NCBI RefSeq assembly: GCF_001613245.1
Contig: NZ_BDBZ01000012.1
Span: 140,628 to 204,627, forward strand
Reading direction: 5' to 3'
DNA from: Nocardia speluncae NBRC 108251
GTDB lineage: Bacteria; Actinomycetota; Actinomycetes; Mycobacteriales; Mycobacteriaceae
DNA length: 64,000 nt
Part shown: positions 31,760 through 40,534 of the stretch, one piece after another
How positions within the stretch are numbered: the stretch's first letter is position 1
Layout: every line of letters begins with the position of its first letter
Translations under genes and position numbers: made by a program
Notes under the pieces: generated by a model
Told to the model about the DNA's origin: nothing
The model's database searches: none
What the model saw: only the letters and a program-made list of their open reading frames with translations

Positions 31760-32536
31760 GTGACCGACTTCGAGACGATTCTGCTGGAGCGTAAGGACAA
31801 GGTCGGCCTCATCACGCTGAACCGGCCCAAGGCGCTGAACGCACTGAACGCGCAGGTCCTCGACGATGTGGTCGCGGCCCTCGACGAACTCGAACGCGAC
31901 GACGAGATCGGTGCGGTGGTGATCACCGGATCGGACCGCGCCTTCGCCGCCGGCGCGGATATCAAGGAGATGCAGCCCAAGTCCTATATGGACATGTTCC
32001 TGGACGACTACTTCGCCCGGTGGGAGCGGCTGGCCCAATTCCGCAAGCCGACCATCGCCGCCGTAGGTGGATACGCGCTGGGCGGCGGCTGTGAACTGGC
32101 CATGATCTGCGATCTTCTGATCGCCGCCGATACCGCCAAGTTCGGGCAGCCGGAGATCAAGCTGGGCGTAATCCCGGGTATCGGTGGTTCGCAGCGGCTC
32201 ACCCGCGCGATCGGTAAGGCCAAGGCCATGGACCTGGTGCTCACCGGGCGCAATATGGATGTCGAAGAGGCCGAACGCGCGGGCTTGGTCTCGCGGATCG
32301 TGCCCGCCGCGGAACTGCTCGATACCGCGCTCGAGGTCGCTTCCACCATCGCTTCGATGTCGCTGCCGGTGGCGATGATCGCCAAGGAAGCCGTGAACCG
32401 CTCCTTCGAAACCACCCTGAGCGAGGGGCTGCGGTTCGAGCGGCGGGTGTTCCACTCGTTGTTCGCCACCGCGGATCAGAAGGAAGGGATGGCGGCGTTC
32501 GTGGACAAGCGGACCGCCGAGTTCACCAACCGATGA
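31760..32536 (+). CDS. echA8: Enoyl-CoA hydratase (crotonase)
   Basis: 258 residues, the standard size. It shows [11 protein letters not shown] and [12 protein letters not shown] for the oxyanion hole and the two catalytic glutamates Glu112 (GGCELAM) and Glu132 (QPEIKLG), which add water to a 2-enoyl-CoA. It closely resembles EchA8-type broad hydratases. In this window it is the only standard crotonase, so it is the best candidate for methacrylyl-CoA hydration in valine degradation, the one step missing from the mmsA operon. It lies 103 bp beyond the second EspG gene, with its ribosome site inside the 43-bp repeat. It may have its own promoter. Confidence 0.92.
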   Translation: MTDFETILLERKDKVGLITLNRPKALNALNAQVLDDVVAALDELERDDEIGAVVITGSDRAFAAGADIKEMQPKSYMDMFLDDYFARWERLAQFRKPTIAAVGGYALGGGCELAMICDLLIAADTAKFGQPEIKLGVIPGIGGSQRLTRAIGKAKAMDLVLTGRNMDVEEAERAGLVSRIVPAAELLDTALEVASTIASMSLPVAMIAKEAVNRSFETTLSEGLRFERRVFHSLFATADQKEGMAAFVDKRTAEFTNR

Positions 32537-32561
32537 ACATCGCGCCGCGACCCGGGCCCGG

Positions 32562-33614
32562 TCAGGGTCCGGGCGGGGCGTCGAGAACATCGGTCGGCAC
32601 GTAGGTGCTCCGGGTCGGCTGTGCCGTGCCGTTCTGTGCGGTGAGCAGGCCGGCCACGGTGGCGCCCAGGCCGATGGTGACGGCCGCTGCCGCATACACC
32701 CTCCGACGGCCGACCACCGGGGGACTCAGCGGCACCACCTGACCTCCCGCGCGGATATGCGCGGTACGGGTTCCGGCGGCCGGCCGCTGGGCTGCGAACA
32801 GCAGCGCTCCGCGCGCCGAGACGTATTCCGGTTCCCGGTCGCAGACCAGCGGAAGGTCGAGTAGTTCGGCCAGCCGGGTGCGTAGCCCCGGGTTGCGGGC
32901 GCAGCCGCCGAGCAGGGCGACGGTTTCGGCCGGAAACTCGGAGTGTTCGCACATTCGCCGGATCAGGCCGGCGGCCTCCGCCACAGGTTCGGCGCAGAGA
33001 TCGGTGAGATCGCAGCGGGTGATCACTGCGCGTTCAGCAGTGGCGGGATCGGCGGCGGTCACCACCCGGGCGCTGCTCAGTGCTTCCCGGTATCGGCCGG
33101 CGGCGGCCTCGTCGGTGAACACTCCCGCCCGGTCGAGCCATTCGCACAGCAGTTCGTCGTAGGCGTCGCCGCCGAGGCCGGGACAATGGGCGGCGGCGAT
33201 CACCGAATCGGTGCGGCAGTCCACCTGCGTCATGGTGAGCCCGGACGATCCCAGGTCGAACAGCAGCACCGAACCCGATACCGGTAGTTGTTCGGTGAAC
33301 CGCAGGTAGCGGAGCTGGGCCAGCGGCTCGTCCACGAGAGTGACCCGGCCGGTGCCCAGCGCCTCACCGACCAGTTCGACCTGCCGGTGGTCGCGGCAGG
33401 TCACGGCGGTGCCGGTGATGTACTCGTCGCGCTCGCGGGCCGCGGTATGCATCCGCCGGACCGCGGTGAGTACCGGGTCGATGAGCGGGGCGCCGGGCGG
33501 GCGGGGGATATGGCAGCGGTCGATCGGCGGGAGGTGCGGTTGATCGGAATGGGTGAGTACGGCGCGCGCTCCCGAGGAGCCCACAGATACCCCGAGAACC
33601 AGCACCATAAACAT
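32562..33614 (-). CDS. Actin-fold (Hsp70-like) membrane-anchored protein
   Basis: 350 residues from the ATG at 33614 (GTG or ATG starts slightly upstream cannot be excluded). It opens with LGVSVGSSGARAVL, the first phosphate-binding turn of an actin/Hsp70 nucleotide fold. It continues with GSVLLFDLGSSGLTMTQV (phosphate 2) and ETVALLGGCARNPGLRTRL (adenosine loop). Near the C-terminus a single hydrophobic helix (VYAAAAVTIGLGATVAGLLTA) should anchor it in the membrane, leaving a short outside tail. No substrate-binding domain is present. Proteins of this kind occur near ESX genes in Nocardia and mycobacteria, but a role in secretion is not shown. Confidence 0.72.
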   Translation of the reverse strand: MFMVLVLGVSVGSSGARAVLTHSDQPHLPPIDRCHIPRPPGAPLIDPVLTAVRRMHTAARERDEYITGTAVTCRDHRQVELVGEALGTGRVTLVDEPLAQLRYLRFTEQLPVSGSVLLFDLGSSGLTMTQVDCRTDSVIAAAHCPGLGGDAYDELLCEWLDRAGVFTDEAAAGRYREALSSARVVTAADPATAERAVITRCDLTDLCAEPVAEAAGLIRRMCEHSEFPAETVALLGGCARNPGLRTRLAELLDLPLVCDREPEYVSARGALLFAAQRPAAGTRTAHIRAGGQVVPLSPPVVGRRRVYAAAAVTIGLGATVAGLLTAQNGTAQPTRSTYVPTDVLDAPPGP

Positions 33615-33772
33615 ATGGTGCGCTGTGGGGCCGGGGTTGCCAAGCCGAATCACCGAGAAATTTGCTGATCGGGTGCCCGGCCGTTATTCGTTTGCTACCG
33701 ATCGGGAGTGTTGAACCGGGCGGTATGTTCTCGGTCCGTTGTTTGCGGGACCCCTGTGCACCCGGTCGGAGC

Positions 33773-34327
33773 TCAGGGTTCGTTCCAGCGGGCCGGTTCC
33801 TCGCCGGTATCGAAGTCGCCCGCGGTATGCCGGAACTCGGCCAGCAACTGCAGCAGCGTCCGCAGCCGGTCCGGCGGGAGTTCCGGGCGCGCGAATACCC
33901 GCTCGTTGAGGTATTCGGTGGCTTCGGCGACCAGTGAGCGTCCCGCATCGGTGATCTCGATCAGGGTCGCGCGCCGGTCGTTCGGATGTGGCACCCGGTT
34001 CACCAGCCCCGCGGCCTCGAGCCGGTCCACCGAATTGGTGACGCTGGTCGGATGGACCTGCAACCGTGCGCTGGCCACCGCCATCGGCAGCGCGCCGGTG
34101 GTACTGAAGTTCAGCAACTGCAGCAGTTCGTAGCGCGAGAAGGTGAGTCCGGTGGGTCGCAGGGCCTCGTCCACCCGGGCCATGACGATCTGCTGGGCGC
34201 GGACGAGTGAGGTCACGGCCGCCATCCCGTCCGCGACCGCCCCCCAGCCGTGGCCGACCCATTGACGATGGGCCTCCTGTATCGGATCCAGTGGTAGCGG
34301 CCGGGGACGAGACATGTGTTCGATCAT
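33773..34327 (-). CDS. MarR-family transcriptional regulator
   Basis: 184 residues from the ATG at 34327, or 180 from 34315. A winged helix is evident: MAVASARLQVHPTSVTNSVDRLEAAGLVNRV, with the wing PHPNDRRATLIEITDAGR. The N-terminal helices (GWGAVADGMAAVTSLVRAQQIVM) form the dimer interface. MarR proteins repress a neighbouring or own gene and release DNA on binding a small phenolic or acyl ligand. The next gene upstream on its strand is the membrane actin-fold protein, leftward, so no clear target is adjacent. The long in-frame extension to 34567 runs across the tRNA-Cys gene and is not real. Confidence 0.87.
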   Translation of the reverse strand: MIEHMSRPRPLPLDPIQEAHRQWVGHGWGAVADGMAAVTSLVRAQQIVMARVDEALRPTGLTFSRYELLQLLNFSTTGALPMAVASARLQVHPTSVTNSVDRLEAAGLVNRVPHPNDRRATLIEITDAGRSLVAEATEYLNERVFARPELPPDRLRTLLQLLAEFRHTAGDFDTGEEPARWNEP

Positions 34328-34530
34328 CGCACGGCGCCGCGGTGGCCGGCCCCGCCGTGCGGGTCCGGTCCGACGGGCCGCGGGGGTCTTCGCCGGCCGT
34401 ATGCAGGCTCGGTGCGCGCTATCCGGCCCTGACCGCGTGTTCGTCGCTCCACGCCGCGCGGCCGATTGCGATCCGCGTGATCCGAACCCTGGTTCGCGAC
34501 GCCGCGCATCCGCGATGATCACCTGGTCAC

Positions 34531-34602
34531 GCGGGCGTGGCTGAGTGGTTGAGGCAACGGTCTGCAAAGCCGTTCACGCGGGTTCGATTCCCGCCGCTCG
34601 CT
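34531..34602 (+). tRNA. tRNA-Cys (anticodon GCA)
   Basis: 72 nt. The acceptor arm pairs GCGGGCG (34531-34537) with CGCTCGC (34595-34601), one G-U pair, and the discriminator is U at 34602 as in all tRNA-Cys. The anticodon loop is CTGCAAA with anticodon GCA at 34564-34566. The T arm is GCGGG-TTCGATT-CCCGC. The CCA end is not encoded. Confidence 0.95.
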
Positions 34603-34611
34603 CGATTCGCC

Positions 34612-34644
34612 CGGCCGGGGCCGGGGCGTTCTCGGCCCCGGCCG
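34612..34644. terminator. Hairpin after tRNA-Cys
   Basis: Perfect 12-bp GC stem CGGCCGGGGCCG (34612-34623) / CGGCCCCGGCCG (34633-34644), 9-nt loop. It lies 9 nt after the tRNA and 11 nt from the stop of the opposing phosphoesterase gene, so it can stop both. It lacks a U-run. Confidence 0.5.
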
Positions 34645-34655
34645 CGGTGGTCTGG

Positions 34656-36077
34656 TCAGTGCAAACCCGAGAAATCGCGCAGCACAACATGATTGCGGTC
34701 GGAAAAGGTGCCCAGGGCGTAATCGGGAAGCAATCCGAAGTACTCGCCGCGGGTCAGCGTGCTCCAGCGGCGGGCCTGCTGGGTGCGGGTCTTGTAGAAG
34801 TTCACCGTGTACCCGCCCTCGTAGATCCGCAGCAGACTGTAACCGCCGGGATACTCCTTGACCGCCGCGACCTCCAGGAATTCGACCGCGCAGGCGGTAT
34901 CGGGCCGCGTGCGGCGGGTGCGGTGCGTATGCCCACTGTGCTGCAAGAAAACGCCGGGTGCCCTTTCGTACAGTTGCTGCAGCCGCAGGGCGTGCGCGCG
35001 GTCCAGAATGAAACCCGGCCCGCCGGTATTGGTCAGCCCCGCCTCCACGGTAACCGGGTGGTGGCCGAAAACGAGTGTGGGACGGTCTGGTTCGTTGCGC
35101 AGCAACTCGCTCATCCGGTCGAACTGCGGGGGATCGAGCACACCGCCGGAACCGTCGAGCGCGCTGGTGTCGAGACCGAGCAGCCGTAGGCCGCCCAGTT
35201 CGTACTCGACCAGCTGTTGCCGCGGCCCGAAAGTATCGCTCCAGCAATCATGGAGCTCGGCGGTACCGGGAACAGCCGGGCAGCCGGCGTATTCGCCGCC
35301 CGCATGCGGGCGGTCGTGGTTTCCGCGCACAGCGAGGTAGTCGGTGCCCGCGTTGCCCCAGCGGTCGAGCCGGTCGCGTACCGCGCGGAGGTCCGTCGGT
35401 GTAGCCTCGGCGCTCAGATCGCCTGCCAGCAGCAAGGTTGCGGCGCCACGATCGGCACGGCGCAGATCGTCGAGCAGGGCATCCAGCATGACCTGTGGGT
35501 ACGGCGGCAGACCCGGTTCCTGCCGGAAGCCGGGCGGTAGATCTCCCGCCACCAGACCGCTGACTGTTTCGCCGTAGTGGATGTCGTTGGCCAGGGCCAG
35601 AGTTCGCAGCAACCGGCCGGGCGGGGGCACGAGGGTGGTGAAGGTGCCGCTGGTTTCCGGTGTACCCGGTAGGCCGGTGGCCGCCGAAACCGCCGGTGTC
35701 GCCCGAACTCCGGCGCCACGCGCTTCGAAACGGTAGGTGCGCCCCGGTTCGAGACCGTCGATCTGCGCGTAGTGGAAAGGAGTCGCACCGTCGGAGCCCC
35801 AGACCTGCCGGGGTGGCCGTGAACTGTCGGCGGGAGCCAGCCATAACTCGCCGTCGGTGGGTACCGGAACCGGCCGGCCCGCCGCATCGGGCGTACGGGT
35901 GGTCCAGGTGAGCACCGCGGCGGTATCGGTCACCGTGACGACTTCCAGGTCGGTGGCGAGAACCGGGTCCGGCTGCGCGAGGGCCCGCCCGGCCACGGGA
36001 AGCAGTGCGGCGAGGCCGAGTGCACCCAGTACGGTGCGACGTGACGGGCCGCAGCAGCTCGTCAATCTCGTCTCCAT
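34656..36077 (-). CDS. Tat-exported metallophosphoesterase with fibronectin-like N-terminal domain
   Basis: 473 residues. The N-terminus has a twin-arginine export signal, SRRTVLGALGLAALLPVAGR, so the protein is folded before export. Residues ~40-150 form a purple-acid-phosphatase/fibronectin type III-like sandwich (TAAVLTWTTRTP, LEPGRTYRFEARGAG). The metal site of calcineurin-like phosphoesterases is complete: DIHYG, GDLSAEA, GNHDRP, FGHHPV and HSGHTH. It should hydrolyse phosphate esters outside the membrane with a two-metal centre; the substrate is unknown. The gene runs leftward and ends 53 bp from the tRNA-Cys. Confidence 0.9.
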   Translation of the reverse strand: METRLTSCCGPSRRTVLGALGLAALLPVAGRALAQPDPVLATDLEVVTVTDTAAVLTWTTRTPDAAGRPVPVPTDGELWLAPADSSRPPRQVWGSDGATPFHYAQIDGLEPGRTYRFEARGAGVRATPAVSAATGLPGTPETSGTFTTLVPPPGRLLRTLALANDIHYGETVSGLVAGDLPPGFRQEPGLPPYPQVMLDALLDDLRRADRGAATLLLAGDLSAEATPTDLRAVRDRLDRWGNAGTDYLAVRGNHDRPHAGGEYAGCPAVPGTAELHDCWSDTFGPRQQLVEYELGGLRLLGLDTSALDGSGGVLDPPQFDRMSELLRNEPDRPTLVFGHHPVTVEAGLTNTGGPGFILDRAHALRLQQLYERAPGVFLQHSGHTHRTRRTRPDTACAVEFLEVAAVKEYPGGYSLLRIYEGGYTVNFYKTRTQQARRWSTLTRGEYFGLLPDYALGTFSDRNHVVLRDFSGLH

Positions 36078-36292
36078 TCCCCACGCATGTCAGGTCCCCT
36101 CGGTATCACCGGAAGACTACGACAAACACCCGGTAGGTGCCGGGCACCGGCGTCACGGGCGTGCTGAGTCGCGAGACCGGTCAGGAATCGAGAAGCACTG
36201 GTTCGTGCGGCGCGACTAGCGTCGTTCACAACAGCCCGGGGCCGAGCTGATCGGTGGTGCCGGACCCACAGGACGGAGAGGGAGGTAGGTGT

Positions 36293-36754
36293 ATGTCGCA
36301 GGAGCAGAAGCAGGGCGGACGGAAGAAGGGGTCGCCCAGCGCGCTCTCATTGTGGTTCCAGCGGAAGATGAACGCGCGAACCACCGGCAAGGTCCGCCGG
36401 AAAGGCGGCAAGTACCTGGGCATGGATCTGCTGATCCTGCACACGACCGGCCGCCGCAGCGGGGTAGCACGGGAAACCCCGATCACCTGGTTCGCCGATG
36501 ACGACGGGTGGCTGGTGGTCGCCTCGGGCGGTGGCAAACGGGATCCCGACTGGTACGTGAACTTGATGGCTCACCCCGAGCAGGCGGCCGTCGAAGTGCA
36601 CGGCAGCCCGGCCGTGCCGGTGACACCACATCGCCTCGCCGGTGACGACCACGCGCAGGCATGGCAGCACATCACTGGGCAGCAGCCGCGCTATGCGAAG
36701 TATCAGCAGAAATCGGCGCGGGAATACCCGGTCGTCCGGTTGGCCCGGAAATGA
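36293..36754 (+). CDS. Deazaflavin (F420)-dependent nitroreductase-family protein
   Basis: 153 residues from ATG 36293, which follows GGGAGG at a good distance; the in-frame GTG at 36254 is less likely. It has the split beta-barrel marks of the DDN/FDOR-A family: LILHTTGRRSGVARETPITW, then DDGWLVVASGGGKRDPDWYVNL, where RSG and the GG segment bind the F420 phosphate tail. These proteins use F420H2 to reduce quinones, nitro compounds or other acceptors and are abundant in Nocardia and mycobacteria. No operon partner is seen. The substrate is unknown. Confidence 0.88.
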   Translation: MSQEQKQGGRKKGSPSALSLWFQRKMNARTTGKVRRKGGKYLGMDLLILHTTGRRSGVARETPITWFADDDGWLVVASGGGKRDPDWYVNLMAHPEQAAVEVHGSPAVPVTPHRLAGDDHAQAWQHITGQQPRYAKYQQKSAREYPVVRLARK

Positions 36755-36835
36755 TCCAGGGGCCGTCGCCGGCCAGTTGTCGTCGTGCGCCCGGGTGAGA
36801 AGTATCCGGCGGATCCGGCCGACGGTATGAACGAG

Positions 36836-36872
36836 AAAAGCTCCCGACCGAATTTCCTGGTCGGGAGCTTTT
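36836..36872. terminator. Bidirectional intrinsic terminator
   Basis: Perfect 14-bp stem AAAAGCTCCCGACC (36836-36849) / GGTCGGGAGCTTTT (36859-36872), 9-nt loop. A-tracts and U-tracts flank the GC core on both strands. It lies 6 nt downstream of the tRNA-Arg gene on the minus strand and 81 bp after the reductase stop on the plus strand. Confidence 0.85.
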
Positions 36873-36878
36873 CGTCTG

Positions 36879-36951
36879 TGCCCTCGGCAGGAATCGAACC
36901 TGCGGCCTTCTGCTCCGGAGGCAGACGCTCTATCCCCTGAGCTACGAGGGC
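36879..36951 (-). tRNA. tRNA-Arg (anticodon CCG)
   Basis: 73 nt on the minus strand. The acceptor GCCCTCG pairs with CGAGGGC (36880-36886 as read on the plus strand, and 36945-36951). The anticodon loop is CTCCGGA with anticodon CCG, reading CGG, the common Arg codon here. T loop TTCGATT is present. CCA is not encoded. Confidence 0.95.
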
Positions 36952-37044
36952 GGGGATCCACCCGAGGGGCCGGAAGTCCGGTCGATCGGGCGGACCACAG
37001 CGTAACGCATCAGCCGCGGTAGGGCCAAAACGTGTGGTGGCGGC

Positions 37045-37755
37045 TCACCCGAACGGTAGCGGTTGCGCGCCGCGGTCGGCGAGCATCTTGGTCATCAACC
37101 GGGATTCGCCTTCCTGGGCGGGCAGCATCTGACCGGAGAGCGTCTTGATCTCCGTGGTATCGGCGTGTTCGGTGCCGTATTCGAGCATCGGGACCCCGCC
37201 CTGGTGGTGCCGCAACATCAGCTGCAGGAACAGCGTGTCCTGCCGCGGGCCCTGCGCGGCACGGAGTTGCCGGAGCTCGTCGGTGGTGGCCATGCCCGGC
37301 ATCGCGGCCATTCCCGCGCCGCCGTGGTCGTGTCCGTGACCGGCGTGCTCTTCCTGCGGCATCCAGGCCATGTATCCGCCGGTCGCGCGGGCCGGTGCGT
37401 CCCAGATCTGCAACCAGCCCTGCATCCGGCCGATCTGGCTCTGCTGGGTGGTCAGGATGTCGTAGGCCAGGCGGCGGACCTCGGGATCGTCCGAACCGGT
37501 CAGCGCGATCCCGGACATTTCCACGGCCTGTGCGTGATGCGCCGACATATCCTGCGCGAACCCGATATCCACCGGGCCGGCCGGGTTGTCGTCACCGCTG
37601 GTGTCCGGCGCCAGCAGGACGCCGGCGCCGAATCCCAGCACGAGCAGCGTGATCGCACCGATGATGAGGAGCGGGACGCGTTGCGCGCGCAGCTGTGCGC
37701 GCCAGCCCGGTGCCGGCGGCTGCGTTCGGTCCTCGGTGGCCTCGGTTGCCGGCAT
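37045..37755 (-). CDS. DUF305 membrane-anchored protein
   Basis: 236 residues. One N-terminal transmembrane helix (VPLLIIGAITLLVLGFGAGVLL) anchors the protein, with the rest outside. The DUF305 ferritin-like helical domain shows IGFAQDMSAHHAQAVEMSGIAL and QLMLRHHQGGVPMLEYG, two HH motifs plus Met residues that suit metal binding. A His/Met-rich loop (HAGHGHDHGGAGMAAMPGM) adds to that and recalls copper-binding proteins. The start ATG overlaps the stop of the DUF3105 gene (TAATG), so the two are cotranscribed. Function is unproven; a role in copper handling is a guess from the His/Met content. Confidence 0.82.
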   Translation of the reverse strand: MPATEATEDRTQPPAPGWRAQLRAQRVPLLIIGAITLLVLGFGAGVLLAPDTSGDDNPAGPVDIGFAQDMSAHHAQAVEMSGIALTGSDDPEVRRLAYDILTTQQSQIGRMQGWLQIWDAPARATGGYMAWMPQEEHAGHGHDHGGAGMAAMPGMATTDELRQLRAAQGPRQDTLFLQLMLRHHQGGVPMLEYGTEHADTTEIKTLSGQMLPAQEGESRLMTKMLADRGAQPLPFG

Positions 37756-38726
37756 TACTGACCGGCCCCGGGCTCCGGCTGTGCGCCCAACGGTGCCTGC
37801 TGTTGTTGCGGCAGGGTGCCCGGCATCCCCGGGATCGCCGGAATACCACCCGGCAGGCCGCTGGGAAGGCCGCCCGGCGCGCCACCCAATTCGCCCTGGT
37901 CGGGCTGGATACCGCCACCGTCCATCGGCACCGCGTCGGGGCCGGGTGCCTCGGACACGTAGGGCGGCGGGTTCTCGGTATCGAAGCCCATGGTGGCGCA
38001 GTCCGCGCCGACCTCGGGGTACTCGAAGGAGTTCAGCCGCAGTGCGGTGACGAACTGGCCGATGCGCTCGTCCTCGGCATCGTTCACGGCGAGCTGGTGT
38101 CCCCAGGATTGCAGTGAGATCGGTGCTTCCTGATCGGGATGCGGGGACATGAGCATGTACTGCTCACCGTCGACCCAGGCATTCAGGGTGTCGACCCCGT
38201 CCCCGTCGACCTTCTCGGGGTTGTAGGTGATCCACACCGCGCCGTGCTCCAGCGAGTGGACGGCGCTCTCCTCGCGCAGCGCCTTGGTGTAGACGGTGCC
38301 CATGCAGTTCGCCCAGGAGGCGTCGTGCGGGCCGCCGAACGGGGGAGTCTTGTCGTAGGCCACCCGCTGGGTGGCGTCCACGTGCAGACCCGCCGGGTAC
38401 TCCTGTTTCACCACGCCCTGGATCTGCGTGGAGGGATCCTGGTTCTGTTCGGTCGGCGCGAACTGCTGTCCCAGCGATTCGCGCAGCTGCCGGACGTGCT
38501 CCTGCCGCTCTCGTAGCGCGGCCTGCTCCTGATATTTCGGTAGCAGGCTCGCCGCCAGCGCTCCGACGAGTGCGACGAGCACCACGACAGCGCCCACCGT
38601 GAGCCACGGGATACGCTGCATGAGAGGTGGTTTGTTCCCTTTTTTACCGCCGCCCGCCCGGGCTGGAGCGACTTTGCCCGCTGCCTTGACGGCTTTCGCC
38701 GATTTGGCGCTGGTCCTGTTCGGCAT
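37755..38726 (-). CDS. DUF3105 membrane-anchored protein
   Basis: 323 residues from the ATG at 38726. The cytoplasmic head is rich in Lys and Ala, followed by one transmembrane helix (WLTVGAVVVLVALVGALAASLL) and an outside DUF3105 domain. That domain shows TPPFGGPHDASWANCMGTVY, HSLEHGAVWITYNP and a conserved Cys (GADCATMGF). A Pro/Gly/Gln-rich tail of about 60 residues ends it. It is the first gene of a pair with the DUF305 gene, divergent from argS. HxxH-like motifs and the neighbour suggest metal binding, not demonstrated. Confidence 0.83.
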   Translation of the reverse strand: MPNRTSAKSAKAVKAAGKVAPARAGGGKKGNKPPLMQRIPWLTVGAVVVLVALVGALAASLLPKYQEQAALRERQEHVRQLRESLGQQFAPTEQNQDPSTQIQGVVKQEYPAGLHVDATQRVAYDKTPPFGGPHDASWANCMGTVYTKALREESAVHSLEHGAVWITYNPEKVDGDGVDTLNAWVDGEQYMLMSPHPDQEAPISLQSWGHQLAVNDAEDERIGQFVTALRLNSFEYPEVGADCATMGFDTENPPPYVSEAPGPDAVPMDGGGIQPDQGELGGAPGGLPSGLPGGIPAIPGMPGTLPQQQQAPLGAQPEPGAGQ

Positions 38727-38817
38727 ACCGGTCCTAGCTCTTTCCACGTGATGAACAGTGCATTGCGGCGGTGCCCACTCGCGGCGCGCACCCACTCGGA
38801 CCATAGGATAGAGACTC

Positions 38818-40476
38818 GTGACTCCAGCCGACCTTGCAGATCTCCTTCACGCCACGGCCGCGAAGGTACTCGCCGAACGTGGACTGGACCCCGCGGTCCT
38901 GCCCGACAAGGTCGATGTTGAGCGTCCACGTAATCCCGAACACGGTGACTACAGCACGAATGTGGCGATGCGCGTCGCCAAGAAGGCGGGTGCGAATCCG
39001 CGTGAGCTGGCGGGCTGGCTGGCCGAAGCGCTCGGCGATACATCGGCTGTGGCGAGCGCGGAAGTGGCCGGTCCGGGCTTCCTGAACATCCGGCTGGCAG
39101 CATCCGCGCAGGGTGTGATCCTGCAACAGGTATTGACCGCCGGTGTGAGTTACGGCACTGCCGGCGCCCTGGCCGGTACCAAGATCAATCTCGAGTTCGT
39201 CTCCGCGAACCCGACCGGTCCCGTGCATCTGGGTGGTACACGCTGGGCGGCCGTCGGCGACGCATTGGGTCGAATTCTCGCCGCGCAGGGCGCCGAGGTC
39301 ACCCGCGAGTACTACTTCAACGATCACGGCGCGCAGATCACCCGGTTCGCCGAATCGCTGGTCGCCGCCGCTACCGGTGCGCCCACGCCGGAGAACGGGT
39401 ATGCGGGCGTCTATATCGCCGAAATCGCCGACCAGATCATTTCTGCGCATCCAGGCGTGCTCGACCTCGACCCCGAGCGCCGTATCGAGCTGTTCCGCGC
39501 CGAGGGGGTGGAGCTCATGTTCGCCCATATCAAGAAGACGCTGCACGAATTCGGCACCGATTTCGATGTGTATTTCAACGAGAGTTCGCTGTTCGCCTCG
39601 GGGGCGGTGGAGCGCGCGGTGGAAACGCTGAAGAACTCCGGCGACCTGTACTCGAAGGACGGCGCCTGGTGGATCAAGAGCTCCGAATACGGTGACGATC
39701 AGGACCGGGTGGTCATCAAGAGCGACGGCCATGCCGCCTATATCGCCGGCGATATCGCGTACTTGCAGGACAAGCGGTCACGTGGATTCGACCTGTGCAT
39801 CTATATGCTCGGCGCCGACCATCACGGGTATATCGGCCGGTTGAAGGCCGCCGCCGCGGCGTTCGGCGACGACCCCGACAGTGTCGAGGTGCTCATCGGG
39901 CAGATGGTGAACCTGCTGCGCGACGGTGTCGCGGTGCGGATGAGTAAACGCGCCGGCACCGTGGTCACCCTGGACGATCTGGTGGAGGCCATCGGCGTGG
40001 ACGCCGCCCGCTATTCGCTGGTGCGCAGTTCGGTGAACTCGGGTATCGATATCGACCTGGACCTGTGGACGAAACAGGACAGCATCAACCCGGTCTACTA
40101 CGTGCAGTACGCGCACGCCCGCGCCGCGTCGATCGCCCGTAATGCCGCCGAGTTCGAATACGACAAGGTGGCACCGGATTTCGCGCTGCTGAATTCCGAT
40201 CTCGAAGGTGCGCTCATTCGGACTCTCGGCGAGTTCCCCCGGGTGGTGGCCAGCGCGGCCACCCTGCGGGAACCGCATCGCATTGCCCGCTACCTGGAGG
40301 AATTGGCCGGCGCCTACCATCCGTTCCAGTCCAACAAGGCCCTGCGGGTGCTGCCGATGGGCGACGAACCCGTGAGCCCGGTCAACGCCGCCCGGCTCGT
40401 CCTGGCCAACGCCACCCGGCAGGTGCTCGCCAACGGGCTGGCCCTGCTGGGCGTCACTGCACCGGAGCGGATGTGA
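38818..40476 (+). CDS. argS: Arginine-tRNA ligase
   Basis: 552 residues, full length for class I ArgRS. It has [12 protein letters not shown] (the HIGH-equivalent, HLGG) and VRMSKRAGT (the KMSK loop). The N-terminal ArgRS-specific domain precedes and the DALR anticodon-binding domain follows ([12 protein letters not shown]). It charges tRNA-Arg with arginine using ATP; this window also encodes one tRNA-Arg. The GTG start 38818 has no ribosome site. A TAGGAT -10-like hexamer ends at 38809, about the right distance for transcription to begin at or next to the GTG, so the mRNA may be leaderless. Confidence 0.95.
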   Translation: MTPADLADLLHATAAKVLAERGLDPAVLPDKVDVERPRNPEHGDYSTNVAMRVAKKAGANPRELAGWLAEALGDTSAVASAEVAGPGFLNIRLAASAQGVILQQVLTAGVSYGTAGALAGTKINLEFVSANPTGPVHLGGTRWAAVGDALGRILAAQGAEVTREYYFNDHGAQITRFAESLVAAATGAPTPENGYAGVYIAEIADQIISAHPGVLDLDPERRIELFRAEGVELMFAHIKKTLHEFGTDFDVYFNESSLFASGAVERAVETLKNSGDLYSKDGAWWIKSSEYGDDQDRVVIKSDGHAAYIAGDIAYLQDKRSRGFDLCIYMLGADHHGYIGRLKAAAAAFGDDPDSVEVLIGQMVNLLRDGVAVRMSKRAGTVVTLDDLVEAIGVDAARYSLVRSSVNSGIDIDLDLWTKQDSINPVYYVQYAHARAASIARNAAEFEYDKVAPDFALLNSDLEGALIRTLGEFPRVVASAATLREPHRIARYLEELAGAYHPFQSNKALRVLPMGDEPVSPVNAARLVLANATRQVLANGLALLGVTAPERM

Positions 40477-40534
40477 ACACCACCCACCATCGCAACGACC
40501 GACTGTTCCGGCAGTGGGTGAGGAAGGGAGACCG

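Noticed and set aside
34311..34327. LexA-like half palindrome TCGAACACATGT at the MarR start
   Set aside because: Only the left half matches the SOS box; the right half reads GTCTCG instead of GTTCGA, and it lies over the start codon.
34545..35189. Plus-strand frame of 214 codons through tRNA-Cys
   Set aside because: It starts inside the tRNA (CKAVHAGSIPAARSI is the usual tRNA-derived peptide) and then runs antisense to the phosphoesterase.
36347..36961. Minus-strand frame of 204 codons beginning just past tRNA-Arg
   Set aside because: Its N-terminal residues (SSGDRASASGAEGRRFDSCR) are the well-known translation of a tRNA gene; the rest is antisense to the deazaflavin-dependent reductase.
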